NCBI RefSeq assembly: GCF_040081925.1 | Contig: NZ_JBEBMF010000003.1 | Coordinates: 682,001-746,000 of the forward strand | DNA from: Mesorhizobium_K quangtriensis | GTDB lineage: Bacteria > Pseudomonadota > Alphaproteobacteria > Rhizobiales > Rhizobiaceae | Direction: 5' to 3' | DNA: 64,000 bases | Shown here: piece after piece, positions 17,213 through 25,774 of the stretch | Layout of the letters: each line of letters begins with the position of its first letter | Numbering within the stretch: position 1 is the stretch's first letter | Notes under the pieces: generated by a model | What the model was told of the DNA's origin: nothing | The model's database searches: none | The model's input: the letters and a program-made list of their open reading frames with translations, nothing else | Translations under genes and position numbers: made by a program

Positions 17213-18298
17213 ATGTCACAGCAGAGCCAGACACCGCAGAGGCGCGTTACAATCCACGATGTCGCGCGCGAAATCGGCCTGTCGGCCAGCACGGTTTCCG
17301 CGGCGCTGAACGGCACCGGCAAGCTGCGCCAGAAGACACGCGATCTCGTGCAGCGAACAGCGGATCGGCTTGGCTATCGGACGAGCCGATCGGCACAGGC
17401 ATTCAGGCTCGGCCGTTCGGGCACGATCGCACTGGTCCTGCCCACGGTCGATGACGGCGCGGTGCCGATGCTGGACTTGGATTTCTACATGACGTTCGCG
17501 AGGGTTGCGGCGACCGCTGCCTTCGACGCAGGTTTCGCGCTGACCCTGACGCCGCCGAAGATGAAAGGCGAAGACGGCTGGCGGCTGCTTGAGGCGGACG
17601 GCGTAGTGCTTTGCGACCCGGTGCGCAATGACGAGCGCCTGACTGCGCTCGAACGCATGGGTACGCCGGTGGTGACGCTGGAGCGGGATGTTGGCCGGCC
17701 TGACCGGCGTGCGGCCGTCGTCAGCGATCACGGCGTCAACATGCGTAAACTTCTCGATCATCTGCATGATCAGGGCGCGCGGCAAATCGCGTTTATCGGC
17801 GCGGATTCGAGCTGGTCCTGGGCGATGGAAAGCGTCTCCGCCTATCGGGAATGGGTAGCAGAACACGGCCTCGCTGAAACCATCCGGCTCGTTCCACTGG
17901 ACCAGACTCACAACGACCTCCATCGGACAACCTTCGAACTACTGGGTGAAGGCGGCGATCGTCCGGATGCCATTGTGGCGATAGCTGAACAATACCGTGA
18001 AGGTGTGCTGCGGGCCTGTCGCGAAGCCAATGTACGCATTCCGACCGACGTCCTCGTCGCTCTGGGGATCGACAGCCCAGGGTGTGAGTGGACTGAGCCT
18101 CCGCTTACGGCAATCGATCTGCAACCTGAGACTCAAGCGAGAATGGCTGTTTCCATGCTGCTGCGAATGATCAATGGCGAACAGATCGAAGGGCCATGCC
18201 GTTCGGACGCCGTTTTGCGCATTCGTTCAAGTACCATTTCTCTGGGTCCAGCCAATCGACGCCGTGGTGCCTTTCGGGCAGTGGGTAAGGGCCGCTGA
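17213..18298 (+). CDS. LacI-family transcriptional regulator
   Basis: A 361-residue regulator. An N-terminal helix-turn-helix (TIHDVAREIGLSASTVSAALNG, residues about 13-34) and hinge helix are followed by a periplasmic-binding-protein-like sensor domain with the segment QIAFIG. It starts 41 bases after the CodA paralogue, with GGGAGG at about 17197-17202, so it is the last gene of the operon. ATG 17213 is preferred over an adjacent TTG at 17210. It probably represses the operon and the divergent binding-protein genes through the CG-centred palindromes at 10550-10584, responding to a pathway metabolite. The ligand is unknown. Confidence 0.92.
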   Translation: MSQQSQTPQRRVTIHDVAREIGLSASTVSAALNGTGKLRQKTRDLVQRTADRLGYRTSRSAQAFRLGRSGTIALVLPTVDDGAVPMLDLDFYMTFARVAATAAFDAGFALTLTPPKMKGEDGWRLLEADGVVLCDPVRNDERLTALERMGTPVVTLERDVGRPDRRAAVVSDHGVNMRKLLDHLHDQGARQIAFIGADSSWSWAMESVSAYREWVAEHGLAETIRLVPLDQTHNDLHRTTFELLGEGGDRPDAIVAIAEQYREGVLRACREANVRIPTDVLVALGIDSPGCEWTEPPLTAIDLQPETQARMAVSMLLRMINGEQIEGPCRSDAVLRIRSSTISLGPANRRRGAFRAVGKGR

Positions 18299-18437
18299 AT
18301 CGACGATGGTCAAACACAATAGATTCGAAGCCAAAGCCTTCGACTTGTCGCGTATGCAATCGGCTATAGTGGGGATAGAAGTGGGGGTGGAAATACCCCA
18401 CAAAAATTTGTCGTTTAACATCATATAGATAACAAGA

Positions 18438-18549
<112 letters not shown>

Positions 18550-18739
18550 GAACGGGTAGGTTATTCCGACCCGTGAGGGTTACGGAAAATCTCATTGAAG
18601 CGATTTGCAACCGTTCAGCTTACGAAGAGCCGCTTATAGCGCCGCGCGTTTCGCCGTCAATGATCTCGCGTTGAATGTTTTGGCTTGGCTGGATTTAGCT
18701 GTCGCGCAGGCTTCCTGGGGAAATAGCGACGAAGAAGCC

Positions 18740-19537
18740 TTAGCACACCAGACGTCCGGTGCGCCAGCGGGCGGCGGCTCGGGTCCACTTGCGCTTCAGC
18801 CACGCGTACCATGCAGGGCAGTTCTCGCCGACAAGAAGGAGATGGACGACCGTCGTCTGCAACTGCCTGTGGCGCAGGGCTCGACGCCATTTCGCCACGA
18901 AGGCGACTTCGCATTGCCTGAACGGCTCTCCCATCTTTGCTTCGCCGTAGTGGGCGAGGTGAAACGGGATCACGTAGGCGTTCCAGCCCAGTATGTCGGC
19001 GATCGTGCAAATATCGGCGCCGTACATATGGAAGCCCGCGAGGTCGCGCGAAAAGGAAAGACGGGCTTCCGGCCGGATGACAAGGAAGTTCTCGTCGAGA
19101 CTGTGGACCCGCTTTGGCAGGTCCGGCGAACGATAGGTATCGGTCGCGCTCGATACGCATAGATACATGACATGGAAGCCGTCGCAACCGGCGTTGCCGG
19201 CGATAGCCCAGGCGGGATCGATCGCTTCCAGTTCGGCAAGGCATCGGTCGAGCTGCTCGCGACCGTCGTCAACCAGTTCGACGTCTTGGTGGCAAAGAAT
19301 GATCGTCCGGCCCCGCGCATCGTTCAACATGCGGTTCAGACCGGTGTAGGCGTCTGCCTGGTTGCCGGATGAGTTGTCGACGGTCAGAAATTCGCAGTCG
19401 TCGCCGAAACCGCGTTCGCGCATCGACTGAATCATCTTGTCGTAAAGCGCCCAATCGGTGACTAGCGTTCCCACGGTGTAGGCAGGGCGGCTGGCTTTGC
19501 CGTCGGCAATCGTGTGACTGGCGTATGAAGAGGGCAT
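18740..19537 (-). CDS. Glycosyltransferase-like protein (GT-A type)
   Basis: A 265-residue soluble protein with GT2-like features: a short beta-strand start (YTVGTLVTDWALYDKMIQSM), DNSSG near residue 55, the donor-binding-like segment IILCHQDVELVDDG near residues 82-95 (DVE in place of the usual DxD), and FHMYGADIC further on. It may transfer a sugar to a surface glycan, but similarity is at fold level. Met at 19537 is chosen; a TTG at 19561 would add eight residues and neither has a strong ribosome site. It stands alone with about 190 bp before the tRNA and 190 bp to the next gene. It could instead be an uncharacterised GT-A relative. Confidence 0.6.
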   Translation of the reverse strand: MPSSYASHTIADGKASRPAYTVGTLVTDWALYDKMIQSMRERGFGDDCEFLTVDNSSGNQADAYTGLNRMLNDARGRTIILCHQDVELVDDGREQLDRCLAELEAIDPAWAIAGNAGCDGFHVMYLCVSSATDTYRSPDLPKRVHSLDENFLVIRPEARLSFSRDLAGFHMYGADICTIADILGWNAYVIPFHLAHYGEAKMGEPFRQCEVAFVAKWRRALRHRQLQTTVVHLLLVGENCPAWYAWLKRKWTRAAARWRTGRLVC

Positions 19538-19724
19538 GTACTCGACGGGACTGGAGGGCAATAAGGGCGGCGGCTTGTGTCGCCGACACCTATAGCCCCG
19601 AGCCAGTCATCGAAAAAGAGCACCAGACCACCACAAATGGACGGCATCGCCTCCTGTCGGTGGTTGCCCGACAGGTGGATGGCAGCCTACGGATAACGGC
19701 CATCCAGATCTTGCGCATCGCTGT

Positions 19725-19964
19725 TCAGGAGGTTTCGAGCGCCGCGGCAATCCTGTCCTTGAGCGCAAGGCGTGTCTTGCGAAGCGACGTTTCGACATCA
19801 TCGCCGACCGGCTCGATGCGGGTTTCGGCCCGATGGATACGGTCGTTGACCTCGTCGTATTCCTCCAGCAATCGGGCGAATTCCGGGTGCTTGCCCTTCA
19901 GCGCATGAATGGCGTCGAGCTGGCCCGGGAACTCTTCGCCGAGCGTGTGTGGCGTGTTGGACAT
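19725..19964 (-). CDS. YdcH/DUF465-family small coiled-coil protein
   Basis: A 79-residue hydrophilic protein with the DUF465 pattern. Two long charged helices (HPEFARLLEEYDEVNDRIHRAE and the C-terminal RKTRLALKDRIAAAL) are joined by a short acidic link and would form an antiparallel helical hairpin. The function of the family is unknown. A strong AGGAGG lies just before the ATG at 19964. The gene is monocistronic, and the roughly 190 bases between it and the glycosyltransferase gene hold nothing I can identify. Confidence 0.82.
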   Translation of the reverse strand: MSNTPHTLGEEFPGQLDAIHALKGKHPEFARLLEEYDEVNDRIHRAETRIEPVGDDVETSLRKTRLALKDRIAAALETS

Positions 19965-20083
19965 GCTGCCTCCTTGTTTTCCGTTCCAACCCTAGGCTGC
20001 GGGTCACGCGCCGCATTGACTTGGGTCAATCCCGTCGCATTGTTCACGTCGTACGGGCTGTCACGAGGGGAGGGCGGTTGACG

Positions 20084-20872
20084 ATGCAGGTGCTTGAACG
20101 CGGCGGTACGAAACTGGCCTACGCCGACAGCGGCGGGCGCGGCCACCCGGTTGTGCTCATTCATGGCTGGTGCTGCGACCGCAGCTTTTTCCAACCACAG
20201 TTCGACCATCTCGTCGGCTTGGGCCACCGCGTGGTGGCGCTCGACCTCAGGGGCCACGGCGAGAGCGACGCACCGCATGGCGCCTATTCGATGGAGGTTT
20301 TTACCGACGACGTGGCCTGGTGCCTGCGGGAACTCGCGCTGGAACGGCCGGTTGTCGTCGGCCACAGCATGGGCGGCATCATCGCCTTCAATCTTGCTGC
20401 GAGATATCCAGACCTGACAGGCGCGATCGTGATGATCGATTCCGCCGTCTTCCGGTCCGCCGGCGCGCTGAAGGCGATCGGTGGTATCTGCGAAAGGCTT
20501 GCTGGGCCGGACCGCGTTGCCGTCGCGCGCGAGTATGTGAGTTCGGCGTTGTTCATCGCGACCGACGATCCCGTGCGAAAGAGCGACATCCTCAGGCGCA
20601 TGGGAAATGCGCCGGCGCATGTGATGCTGGGAGCCATGGAGGGGTTGCGCGACTACGACCCGTCCTCTGCGCGCGGGCGGATAGCTGTGCCGAGCCTGTT
20701 CATCATGGCGGACGAGCCGGTACCGCGGTCATACATGCCCGGTCTGCTCGAACTGGTGCCGCAGCTCATGGTGGGGCAGACCGTCGGTTCTGGGCACTTC
20801 TGCCAGTTGGAAGTGCCTGATCAGGTCAATGCCATGTTGGATCGCTTCATCAGCATCGCCGGCCGGAATTAG
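20084..20872 (+). CDS. Alpha/beta-fold hydrolase
   Basis: A 262-residue alpha/beta hydrolase with HGW after strand 3 (oxyanion region, residue about 26), LRGHGES, the nucleophile elbow GHSMGG (Ser about residue 98) and a C-terminal GSGHFCQ (catalytic His). This is the layout of esterases, haloperoxidase-like and dehalogenase-like enzymes. The substrate cannot be told. ATG 20084 comes after GAGGGGAGGG. Its stop overlaps the convergent stop of the next gene by four bases. No signal peptide, so it is cytosolic. Confidence 0.85.
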   Translation: MQVLERGGTKLAYADSGGRGHPVVLIHGWCCDRSFFQPQFDHLVGLGHRVVALDLRGHGESDAPHGAYSMEVFTDDVAWCLRELALERPVVVGHSMGGIIAFNLAARYPDLTGAIVMIDSAVFRSAGALKAIGGICERLAGPDRVAVAREYVSSALFIATDDPVRKSDILRRMGNAPAHVMLGAMEGLRDYDPSSARGRIAVPSLFIMADEPVPRSYMPGLLELVPQLMVGQTVGSGHFCQLEVPDQVNAMLDRFISIAGRN

Positions 20873-21108
20873 CCAGAAATCAGACGATAGGCCGAATAGC
20901 CGCCGATCGCAGTCAAACCTGCGATGCAGACGGCGTGAAAGGCAACGGCGAACCAGAAGGCTCCGGGCTCGCGGTTACGGTCGTACGAACGCCCGCGCGA
21001 GGGCAGCACGCCGTTCGCAAGCGCTTCGCGAATGAGATGGACCTCAAGCGCGATCATGGGAACGACGAGTGCGATCGCGACGAGTTGGGCGATGGTTTCG
21101 GGCTTCAC
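20869..21108 (-). CDS. Small two-helix membrane protein
   Basis: A 79-residue product starting at GTG 21108, with hydrophobic helices at about residues 6-26 and 50-70 separated by a charged loop (SRGRSYDRNREPG). No family recognised. It is convergent with the alpha/beta hydrolase gene. The clean two-helix pattern and stop-codon overlap support a real gene, but the evidence is modest. Confidence 0.5.
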   Translation of the reverse strand: MKPETIAQLVAIALVVPMIALEVHLIREALANGVLPSRGRSYDRNREPGAFWFAVAFHAVCIAGLTAIGGYSAYRLISG

Positions 21109-21180
21109 CGAGGCTTTCCGTGGACATGGGCGCGGCAGGTGATAGCGTGTCGCGACGAATTCGGCTCGGGGAGGGGCATT

Positions 21181-21486
21181 TTGAAAAGCTTGAGCAAACT
21201 ATCGGCGACCACCGTGCTGGGGCTCCTCATGCTTTCCGGCGGAGCGTCCGCTCAATATTGCGAAGGCACTGTCTTCGGCCTTTCGTCGACGTACAACCTG
21301 GCCAAGGGAACGGGCTTCCTGGCAGTCAGGTCGCAGCCCAAATCTTCGGCGCGGATGGTTGGGCAATTCTTCAATGGCGACAAGACCGAGATCATGGGCC
21401 GGCAGGGCAACTGGTACCGCGTCGCCATAGGGGGCATCGACGGCTGGGCCAGCGCAAAGTGGATACGCAACTCCTGCAACTATTGA
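21181..21486 (+). CDS. Secreted SH3-like domain protein
   Basis: A 101-residue protein with a signal peptide (MKSLSKL then LGLLMLSGGASA, cleavage before QYCEG) and one bacterial SH3-like domain: LAVRSQPKSSARMVGQFFNGDKTEI..QGNWYRVAIGGIDGWASAKWI. Such domains bind peptidoglycan or other ligands in the periplasm. The start is TTG 21181, directly after a GGGGAGGGG Shine-Dalgarno. Upstream in-frame starts would remove the signal peptide. Two cysteines (about residues 27 and 99) could form a disulfide in the exported protein. It has no obvious partner. Confidence 0.8.
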   Translation: MKSLSKLSATTVLGLLMLSGGASAQYCEGTVFGLSSTYNLAKGTGFLAVRSQPKSSARMVGQFFNGDKTEIMGRQGNWYRVAIGGIDGWASAKWIRNSCNY

Positions 21487-21502
21487 CGCGCGGATTGCGT
21501 CG

Positions 21503-22126
21503 TCAGGTGATGCGGCGGACCCAGTCTGCGACGGCGCCGGAAATGGTCTTGAGGTGATCAGCGGCTGAGAACCCGGAGATGGCTTTGCGAGGCTTCAGGT
21601 CGTGGTCACCGTCTTCCAGCCATAGCAGCTCGATCCGGTCGGAAAGGCTGTAGCCGGCCACCTCTTCCTTGGTTCCGAACTCGTCGCGGGTTCCCTGGAC
21701 GATGAGGGCAGGCGTCTTCAGGTGTTCGAGGTGCGCCGTCCTGAGTTGCGTGGGCTTACCCGGTGGGTGAAACGGGTAGCCGAGGCAGAGCAGGCCGGCG
21801 ATCTTGCCTGCGGCGAAGGCATCTTCGGCCATCATGCTGGCAACACGTCCGCCCATCGATTTGCCGCCAATGATCAGTGGCCCTTTGGCGTTCAGCGCGT
21901 CGATGGCCGCCAGATATTCTGGAATGACCGCCTCGGCACGCGGCGGTGGCTTGCGGATGCCGGAACGCCGGGCTGCCATGTAGCCGAACTCGAACCGAGC
22001 GACGCGAAAGCCGGCCGAGGCGAGCGCTTTGGCGGAGGCGGTCATGGATGCGGAATCCATCGGCGCGCCGGCGCCGTGCGCAAGCAGGATCGTCGTCCCG
22101 GCATCCGATGGTCCGTCAAAGATCAT
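21503..22126 (-). CDS. KANL3/Tex30-type alpha/beta hydrolase
   Basis: A 207-residue protein of the KANL3/Tex30 alpha/beta-hydrolase group: LLAHGAGAPMDS near residue 15, GKSMGGRVA (Ser nucleophile, about residue 90), PALIVQGTRDEFGT (catalytic Asp) and DGDHDLKP (catalytic His). The activity is unknown in most bacteria. The ATG at 22126 begins directly at the conserved region. It is convergent with the SH3-like gene and clear of it by 16 bases. Confidence 0.85.
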   Translation of the reverse strand: MIFDGPSDAGTTILLAHGAGAPMDSASMTASAKALASAGFRVARFEFGYMAARRSGIRKPPPRAEAVIPEYLAAIDALNAKGPLIIGGKSMGGRVASMMAEDAFAAGKIAGLLCLGYPFHPPGKPTQLRTAHLEHLKTPALIVQGTRDEFGTKEEVAGYSLSDRIELLWLEDGDHDLKPRKAISGFSAADHLKTISGAVADWVRRIT

Positions 22127-22190
22127 GCTCGTCCCATCCCTTCTGGAAGGCAGCGAGGATAGCAGCCGGATCGTGGAAGGTCAGCCTCGC

Positions 22191-22598
22191 CTATTCCGCG
22201 CCCGGCAACCATGCGACGAGCGCAGACGGCGCTACGCGATCAGCAGTCCAGGCGATGCCGGCCTTGACCACGTCATAGCCTTTGGCGGTCCCATGCAGGA
22301 CATCGCCACCGCGGGCCAGGACAGCGTCGTAGAGCGAGCGGCCATCTTCCTGTTCCAGCGCTGCCAGCGCCGTGGCCGGAGGCTGCTGTGCCGGCTCGGC
22401 AGGGTCGGAGACCGCACGGCATATGCCGGTGACGAGCGGGTAGTCGAAGCCCGGCGCGCGTATGACCTGTGCACTCATGTCGGCTTCGCATTCTGCAACG
22501 GTCGCCCACTGGGCTGGCGTCTCCGAAACGAATTCGCAGAGCTTCGCGTCGCAATCGCAACCGACGATCGTCATCGCCACAAGCGCAGTTTTCAGCAT
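22191..22598 (-). CDS. Small Cys-rich hypothetical protein, possible lipoprotein
   Basis: A 135-residue product with a short hydrophobic N-terminus ending IVGC, which could serve as a lipobox. It is followed by CDCDAKLCEF, a segment with QWATVAECEADM, and an acidic Ala-rich half. I do not recognise the family. GGAGGG lies upstream, favouring ATG 22598 over a GTG one codon earlier. Five cysteines in the first 60 residues fit an exported disulfide protein. It runs in the same direction as the CEGENC-repeat gene upstream. Confidence 0.55.
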   Translation of the reverse strand: MLKTALVAMTIVGCDCDAKLCEFVSETPAQWATVAECEADMSAQVIRAPGFDYPLVTGICRAVSDPAEPAQQPPATALAALEQEDGRSLYDAVLARGGDVLHGTAKGYDVVKAGIAWTADRVAPSALVAWLPGAE

Positions 22599-22682
22599 CA
22601 CCGTCCCTCCAGTGGACGCATGCAGGATCGTTCATGATCGCGGCGTCACTTGGCCGGGAATTGGGAAAGAAAGAGGCAGCGC

Positions 22683-22967
22683 CTATTCAGCTGGCGGAGC
22701 CAGCTCGCAGTCCTGACCCTCGCAGCTTTCCATGGGGCCGCTTGCCGAGGGCATGCAGTTCTCGCCCTCGCACTCCTGTGCGGGATTTTCTTGCGCAGGA
22801 AGGCAATTCTCGCCCTCGCAGGTGACGGCAGGATGAGGCGGGCAATCCTCGCCTTCGCATTGCGGTTGTGTCGGATCGACGTAGACCGGCGCGATCTCCT
22901 GGGCAAACGACGGTATCGAACCGGCCAGGATCGCAGAGCAGACAAACGCAACGTGCAACAACCGCAT
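22683..22967 (-). CDS. Secreted protein with four CEG(E/Q)(D/N)C repeats
   Basis: A 94-residue product with a clear signal peptide (MRLLHVAFVCSAILAG, cleavage near SFAQ) and then a mature region of about 70 residues containing CEGEDC, CEGENC, CEGENC and CEGQDC at spacings of about 15-20 residues, joined by Pro/Ala-rich linkers. Eight cysteines in paired acidic motifs suggest metal binding or disulfide loops outside the cytoplasm. I know no named family with this pattern. Met at 22967 lies five bases after AGGAGG, and the overlapping ATG at 22970 is too close. It is a compact, repetitive, probably fast-evolving protein. Confidence 0.62.
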   Translation of the reverse strand: MRLLHVAFVCSAILAGSIPSFAQEIAPVYVDPTQPQCEGEDCPPHPAVTCEGENCLPAQENPAQECEGENCMPSASGPMESCEGQDCELAPPAE

Positions 22968-23183
22968 CATCGCCTCCTGAATCAGAGTCCGCCACGGAAC
23001 AGGCATAGTCCACGGTGACATTGCCGGTCTGACAAGGCAAGCACCGGCGCGTGGCGACGCTTCCGCCACATTGCCGCCCCGTTCTCGACATATTCGCTTA
23101 ACAGGCTGCTAATTCTTCCCGTGCATATTGAGGGGTAGGGACAAGTTTTTAGCGGCGGACTTCGCGGGTCGCAGGGGACGATT

Positions 23184-24374
23184 TTGAGAATTCTGATTCC
23201 GGCGCGCTCGCGCCTGCGCGGCGCCTCTACGATCGTTGCAATCGCTGCCACCGCGGGTTTCCTGGTGGCCTGCACATCATCCCAGCCGACTGCAGAGGTT
23301 AGCGTCAAGAAGCGGTCGAAGGAGTACTTCGCCGAGTCGGAATATGGCGTGAAGGCAAGCCCGCGCGTCACGATGCTCAAGTCCAACCTGCCGCGTGGCG
23401 GCGGCCGCGAGCAGGTCGGCAAGCCCTACAAGGTCAAGGGGAAGGTTTACTATCCAAAGGAAGAGAAGGGCTACAAGAAGACCGGCCTCGCCTCGTGGTA
23501 TGGCGACGCGTTCCATGGCCGCCTGACCGCCAACGGCGAAATCTACGACATGACGCATCTGACGGCGGCGCACCCGACCATGCCGCTGCCGAGCTATGCC
23601 CGCGTCACCAATCTCGCGAACGGCAGCTCCGTGATCGTGCGTGTCAACGATCGCGGTCCCTATTCGCACAACCGCCTGATCGATCTTTCGAAGCGCGCGG
23701 CGGAAATGCTGGACTATACGCACACCGGCACAGCCAAGGTGAAGGTCGAATATGTCGGCCGGGCGCCATTGGACGGCGAGGATGACCAGTACCTGATGGC
23801 TTCGTATAGGCCGGGCAACCGCGCGCCCGATCCGTCCGACGGAATGCCGACCGGCGTGATGATCGCCATGAATGGACCGACGCCGACCACCGATGTCGGA
23901 TCCTCAGGCGCACCGTTCGACATGATGGCGACTGGCACGAGCGGCCTTGCACTACCTGCCGAGGGACCGATCGCGCCGGAGCGTCCGGCTCCGGATGGAC
24001 TGGGGCAAATGCAGGTAGCAATGGCATCGCTTTCCTACGCAGACGACAAGGGCAGCCGTTCAGCCGGCGCTTTCGCCGCCCTCGGAAGCCTGACGCCCGA
24101 TGCAGTTTCGCAGTCGTGGAAACGCATGAACGATGGTCTGGTGCCTGAGGGCGAGGCTTATATCGCCGCCGCCAGCTTTACCGATGCCGCCGAGGCCGAC
24201 AGATTGGCAAAGGAGCTTGCCCGCTACGGTCGCACCGAAATCGAGAAAACCGAGATCGACAACGTCATGTGGTACGGCGTCAACCTAAGGGCCGATGGCC
24301 GCCAGTCGGTCGACGACCTGCTCGAGGCGGCGTGGTCGCATGGTGCGCCCGATGCGATCGTGGTGCGCGACTGA
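23184..24374 (+). CDS. rlpA: RlpA-family septal ring lytic transglycosylase with SPOR domain
   Basis: A 396-residue lipoprotein: signal peptide with lipobox LVAC (Cys about residue 31), then the RlpA double-psi beta-barrel with TGLASWYGDAFHGRLTANGE (residues about 98-117), VTNLANGSSVIVRVNDRGPY and NRLIDLSKRAAEMLD. A long linker leads to a C-terminal SPOR-like domain (AYIAAASFTDAAEADRLAKEL, about residue 325 on). RlpA cleaves naked peptidoglycan at division septa in some bacteria, and SPOR targets denuded glycan. It starts at TTG 23184 behind AGGGGAC. The D,D-carboxypeptidase gene downstream acts on the same polymer. Confidence 0.93.
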   Translation: MRILIPARSRLRGASTIVAIAATAGFLVACTSSQPTAEVSVKKRSKEYFAESEYGVKASPRVTMLKSNLPRGGGREQVGKPYKVKGKVYYPKEEKGYKKTGLASWYGDAFHGRLTANGEIYDMTHLTAAHPTMPLPSYARVTNLANGSSVIVRVNDRGPYSHNRLIDLSKRAAEMLDYTHTGTAKVKVEYVGRAPLDGEDDQYLMASYRPGNRAPDPSDGMPTGVMIAMNGPTPTTDVGSSGAPFDMMATGTSGLALPAEGPIAPERPAPDGLGQMQVAMASLSYADDKGSRSAGAFAALGSLTPDAVSQSWKRMNDGLVPEGEAYIAAASFTDAAEADRLAKELARYGRTEIEKTEIDNVMWYGVNLRADGRQSVDDLLEAAWSHGAPDAIVVRD

Positions 24375-24417
24375 GACTCGTCGCCATCAAACCTGAACAC
24401 AAACGCGCGATTTCTGG

Positions 24418-24439
24418 TGCCGGCTGTTGATCGCCGGCA
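24418..24439 (+). terminator. Hairpin between rlpA and the carboxypeptidase gene
   Basis: TGCCGGC and GCCGGCA pair in a 7-bp stem around an 8-base loop. No T tract follows, so it may be an attenuator or RNA-stability element rather than a full terminator. Confidence 0.35.
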
Positions 24440-24493
24440 TTGCGGACTGGTAGGTCTGAAGCCTCAGCCGCATTCCTGCAGGACATCGCGCTC

Positions 24494-25663
24494 ATGGCAA
24501 CACGCGCATTTTCCGTTCTCATCGCGCTGGCGATGATTTTTGGCTCGACCGGCCCCGGCTGGTCGCAGGCCAAATCTCAACTTTTCGAGACGCGCGCCAA
24601 GCAGGCCGTGATGCTCGACGCCGAGACAGGCACGATCCTCTACTCGAAGGACGGGGACAAGCTGATACCGCCGGCGTCGCTGGCCAAGCTGATGACCATG
24701 GAAGTCGTCTTCCATGCTCTCAAGGTCGGCCGACTGAAGATGGACGACACGTTCGCCGTCAGCAAGAACGCTTGGACCAAGGGCGGCGCCAAGTCCGGCG
24801 GTTCGACCATGTTCGCCAAGGTGAACTCGGAAATCCGGGTCGAGGACCTGATCAAGGCCGTGATCGTCCAGTCGGCGAACGACGCATGCATCACGCTTGC
24901 CGAGGGCATCGCCGGCACCGAAGAGAATTTCGCGCAACTGATGACCGAGCGAGCGCGGCAGATCGGCCTGAAACAGTCCGTGTTCAAGAATTCCAACGGG
25001 CTACCCGCCGAAGGACAGCTCGTCACAATGAACGAACTGGTGCACCTCGGCCGGCATATCTGGCAGGAATATCCGGAGTATTATCGCTTCTACAGCATCC
25101 GCGAATTCACCTGGAACAAGATCACCCAGCCCAACCGCAACCCGTTGCTTGGCATGGAGATCGGCGCGGACGGCATGAAGACCGGCTTCACCGACGCATC
25201 CGGCTACGCGATCGTCGGCTCGGTGCAGCGGGACGGACACCGCGTGTTCGCCGCAATGAGCGGCATGGCCAGCGAGCAGGAGCGCGGCGAAGAAGCGCGC
25301 AAGCTGCTCGAGTGGGGCCTGCGGGCTTTCGAAAAGACGCAGCTTTTCGAAGCCGACGAGGTGATCGGCGAGGCGAAGGTATTTGGCGGCGCGAAGTCTG
25401 GAGTGGCTGTCAAGGCCAAGGGGCCGATCAGCATCTTCATTCCGCTGACCAACACCGACCGGCTGGTCGCGCGCATCGTCTACCGGGGCCCGATCGCCGC
25501 GCCTGTGCGCGAAGGCACGCCGGTCGGCGTGCTGAGGGTCTGGATCGGCGACAATATGAGCCAGGAAACGCCGCTCTATGCCGCCGAGACCGTGGAGCTC
25601 GGAAGCCTCCAGCAGCGCGCGCTCGATGCCGTCGGCGAGTTGATGGTCGGATGGCTGCGCTGA
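24494..25663 (+). CDS. dacC: D-alanyl-D-alanine carboxypeptidase (PBP5/6 type)
   Basis: A 389-residue penicillin-binding protein that trims the terminal D-Ala of peptidoglycan stem peptides. The signal peptide (RAFSVLIALAMIFGSTGPGWSQA) is followed by the three serine-peptidase motifs: Ser62-x-x-Lys65 (SLAK), Ser127-x-Asn129 (SAN) and Lys229-Thr-Gly (KTG). The C-terminal PBP5-like beta domain (about residues 290-380) supports the D,D-carboxypeptidase rather than beta-lactamase reading. ATG 24494 places the signal peptide at the N-terminus. The Dac paralogue letter is a guess. Confidence 0.93.
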   Translation: MATRAFSVLIALAMIFGSTGPGWSQAKSQLFETRAKQAVMLDAETGTILYSKDGDKLIPPASLAKLMTMEVVFHALKVGRLKMDDTFAVSKNAWTKGGAKSGGSTMFAKVNSEIRVEDLIKAVIVQSANDACITLAEGIAGTEENFAQLMTERARQIGLKQSVFKNSNGLPAEGQLVTMNELVHLGRHIWQEYPEYYRFYSIREFTWNKITQPNRNPLLGMEIGADGMKTGFTDASGYAIVGSVQRDGHRVFAAMSGMASEQERGEEARKLLEWGLRAFEKTQLFEADEVIGEAKVFGGAKSGVAVKAKGPISIFIPLTNTDRLVARIVYRGPIAAPVREGTPVGVLRVWIGDNMSQETPLYAAETVELGSLQQRALDAVGELMVGWLR

Positions 25664-25774
25664 TCCGGGGCTGCGGCTTCGGCAAACGGCGGAATTGATT
25701 TCATCCGGGCGATCAATGCTCTACATACCGTCCGATGGCGTCGATCTTTGCGCCGTCCGACACGGAATACGGGA

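Noticed and set aside
18299..18437. Remnant of an integrase gene next to tRNA-Ser
   Set aside because: No integrase motif could be read in any frame; only AT-rich DNA and short inverted repeats are present.
22683..22967. Repeated DNA resembling a short CRISPR-like array
   Set aside because: The repeats are short, in frame and encode the CEGENC motif; spacers are not uniform and no cas genes are near.
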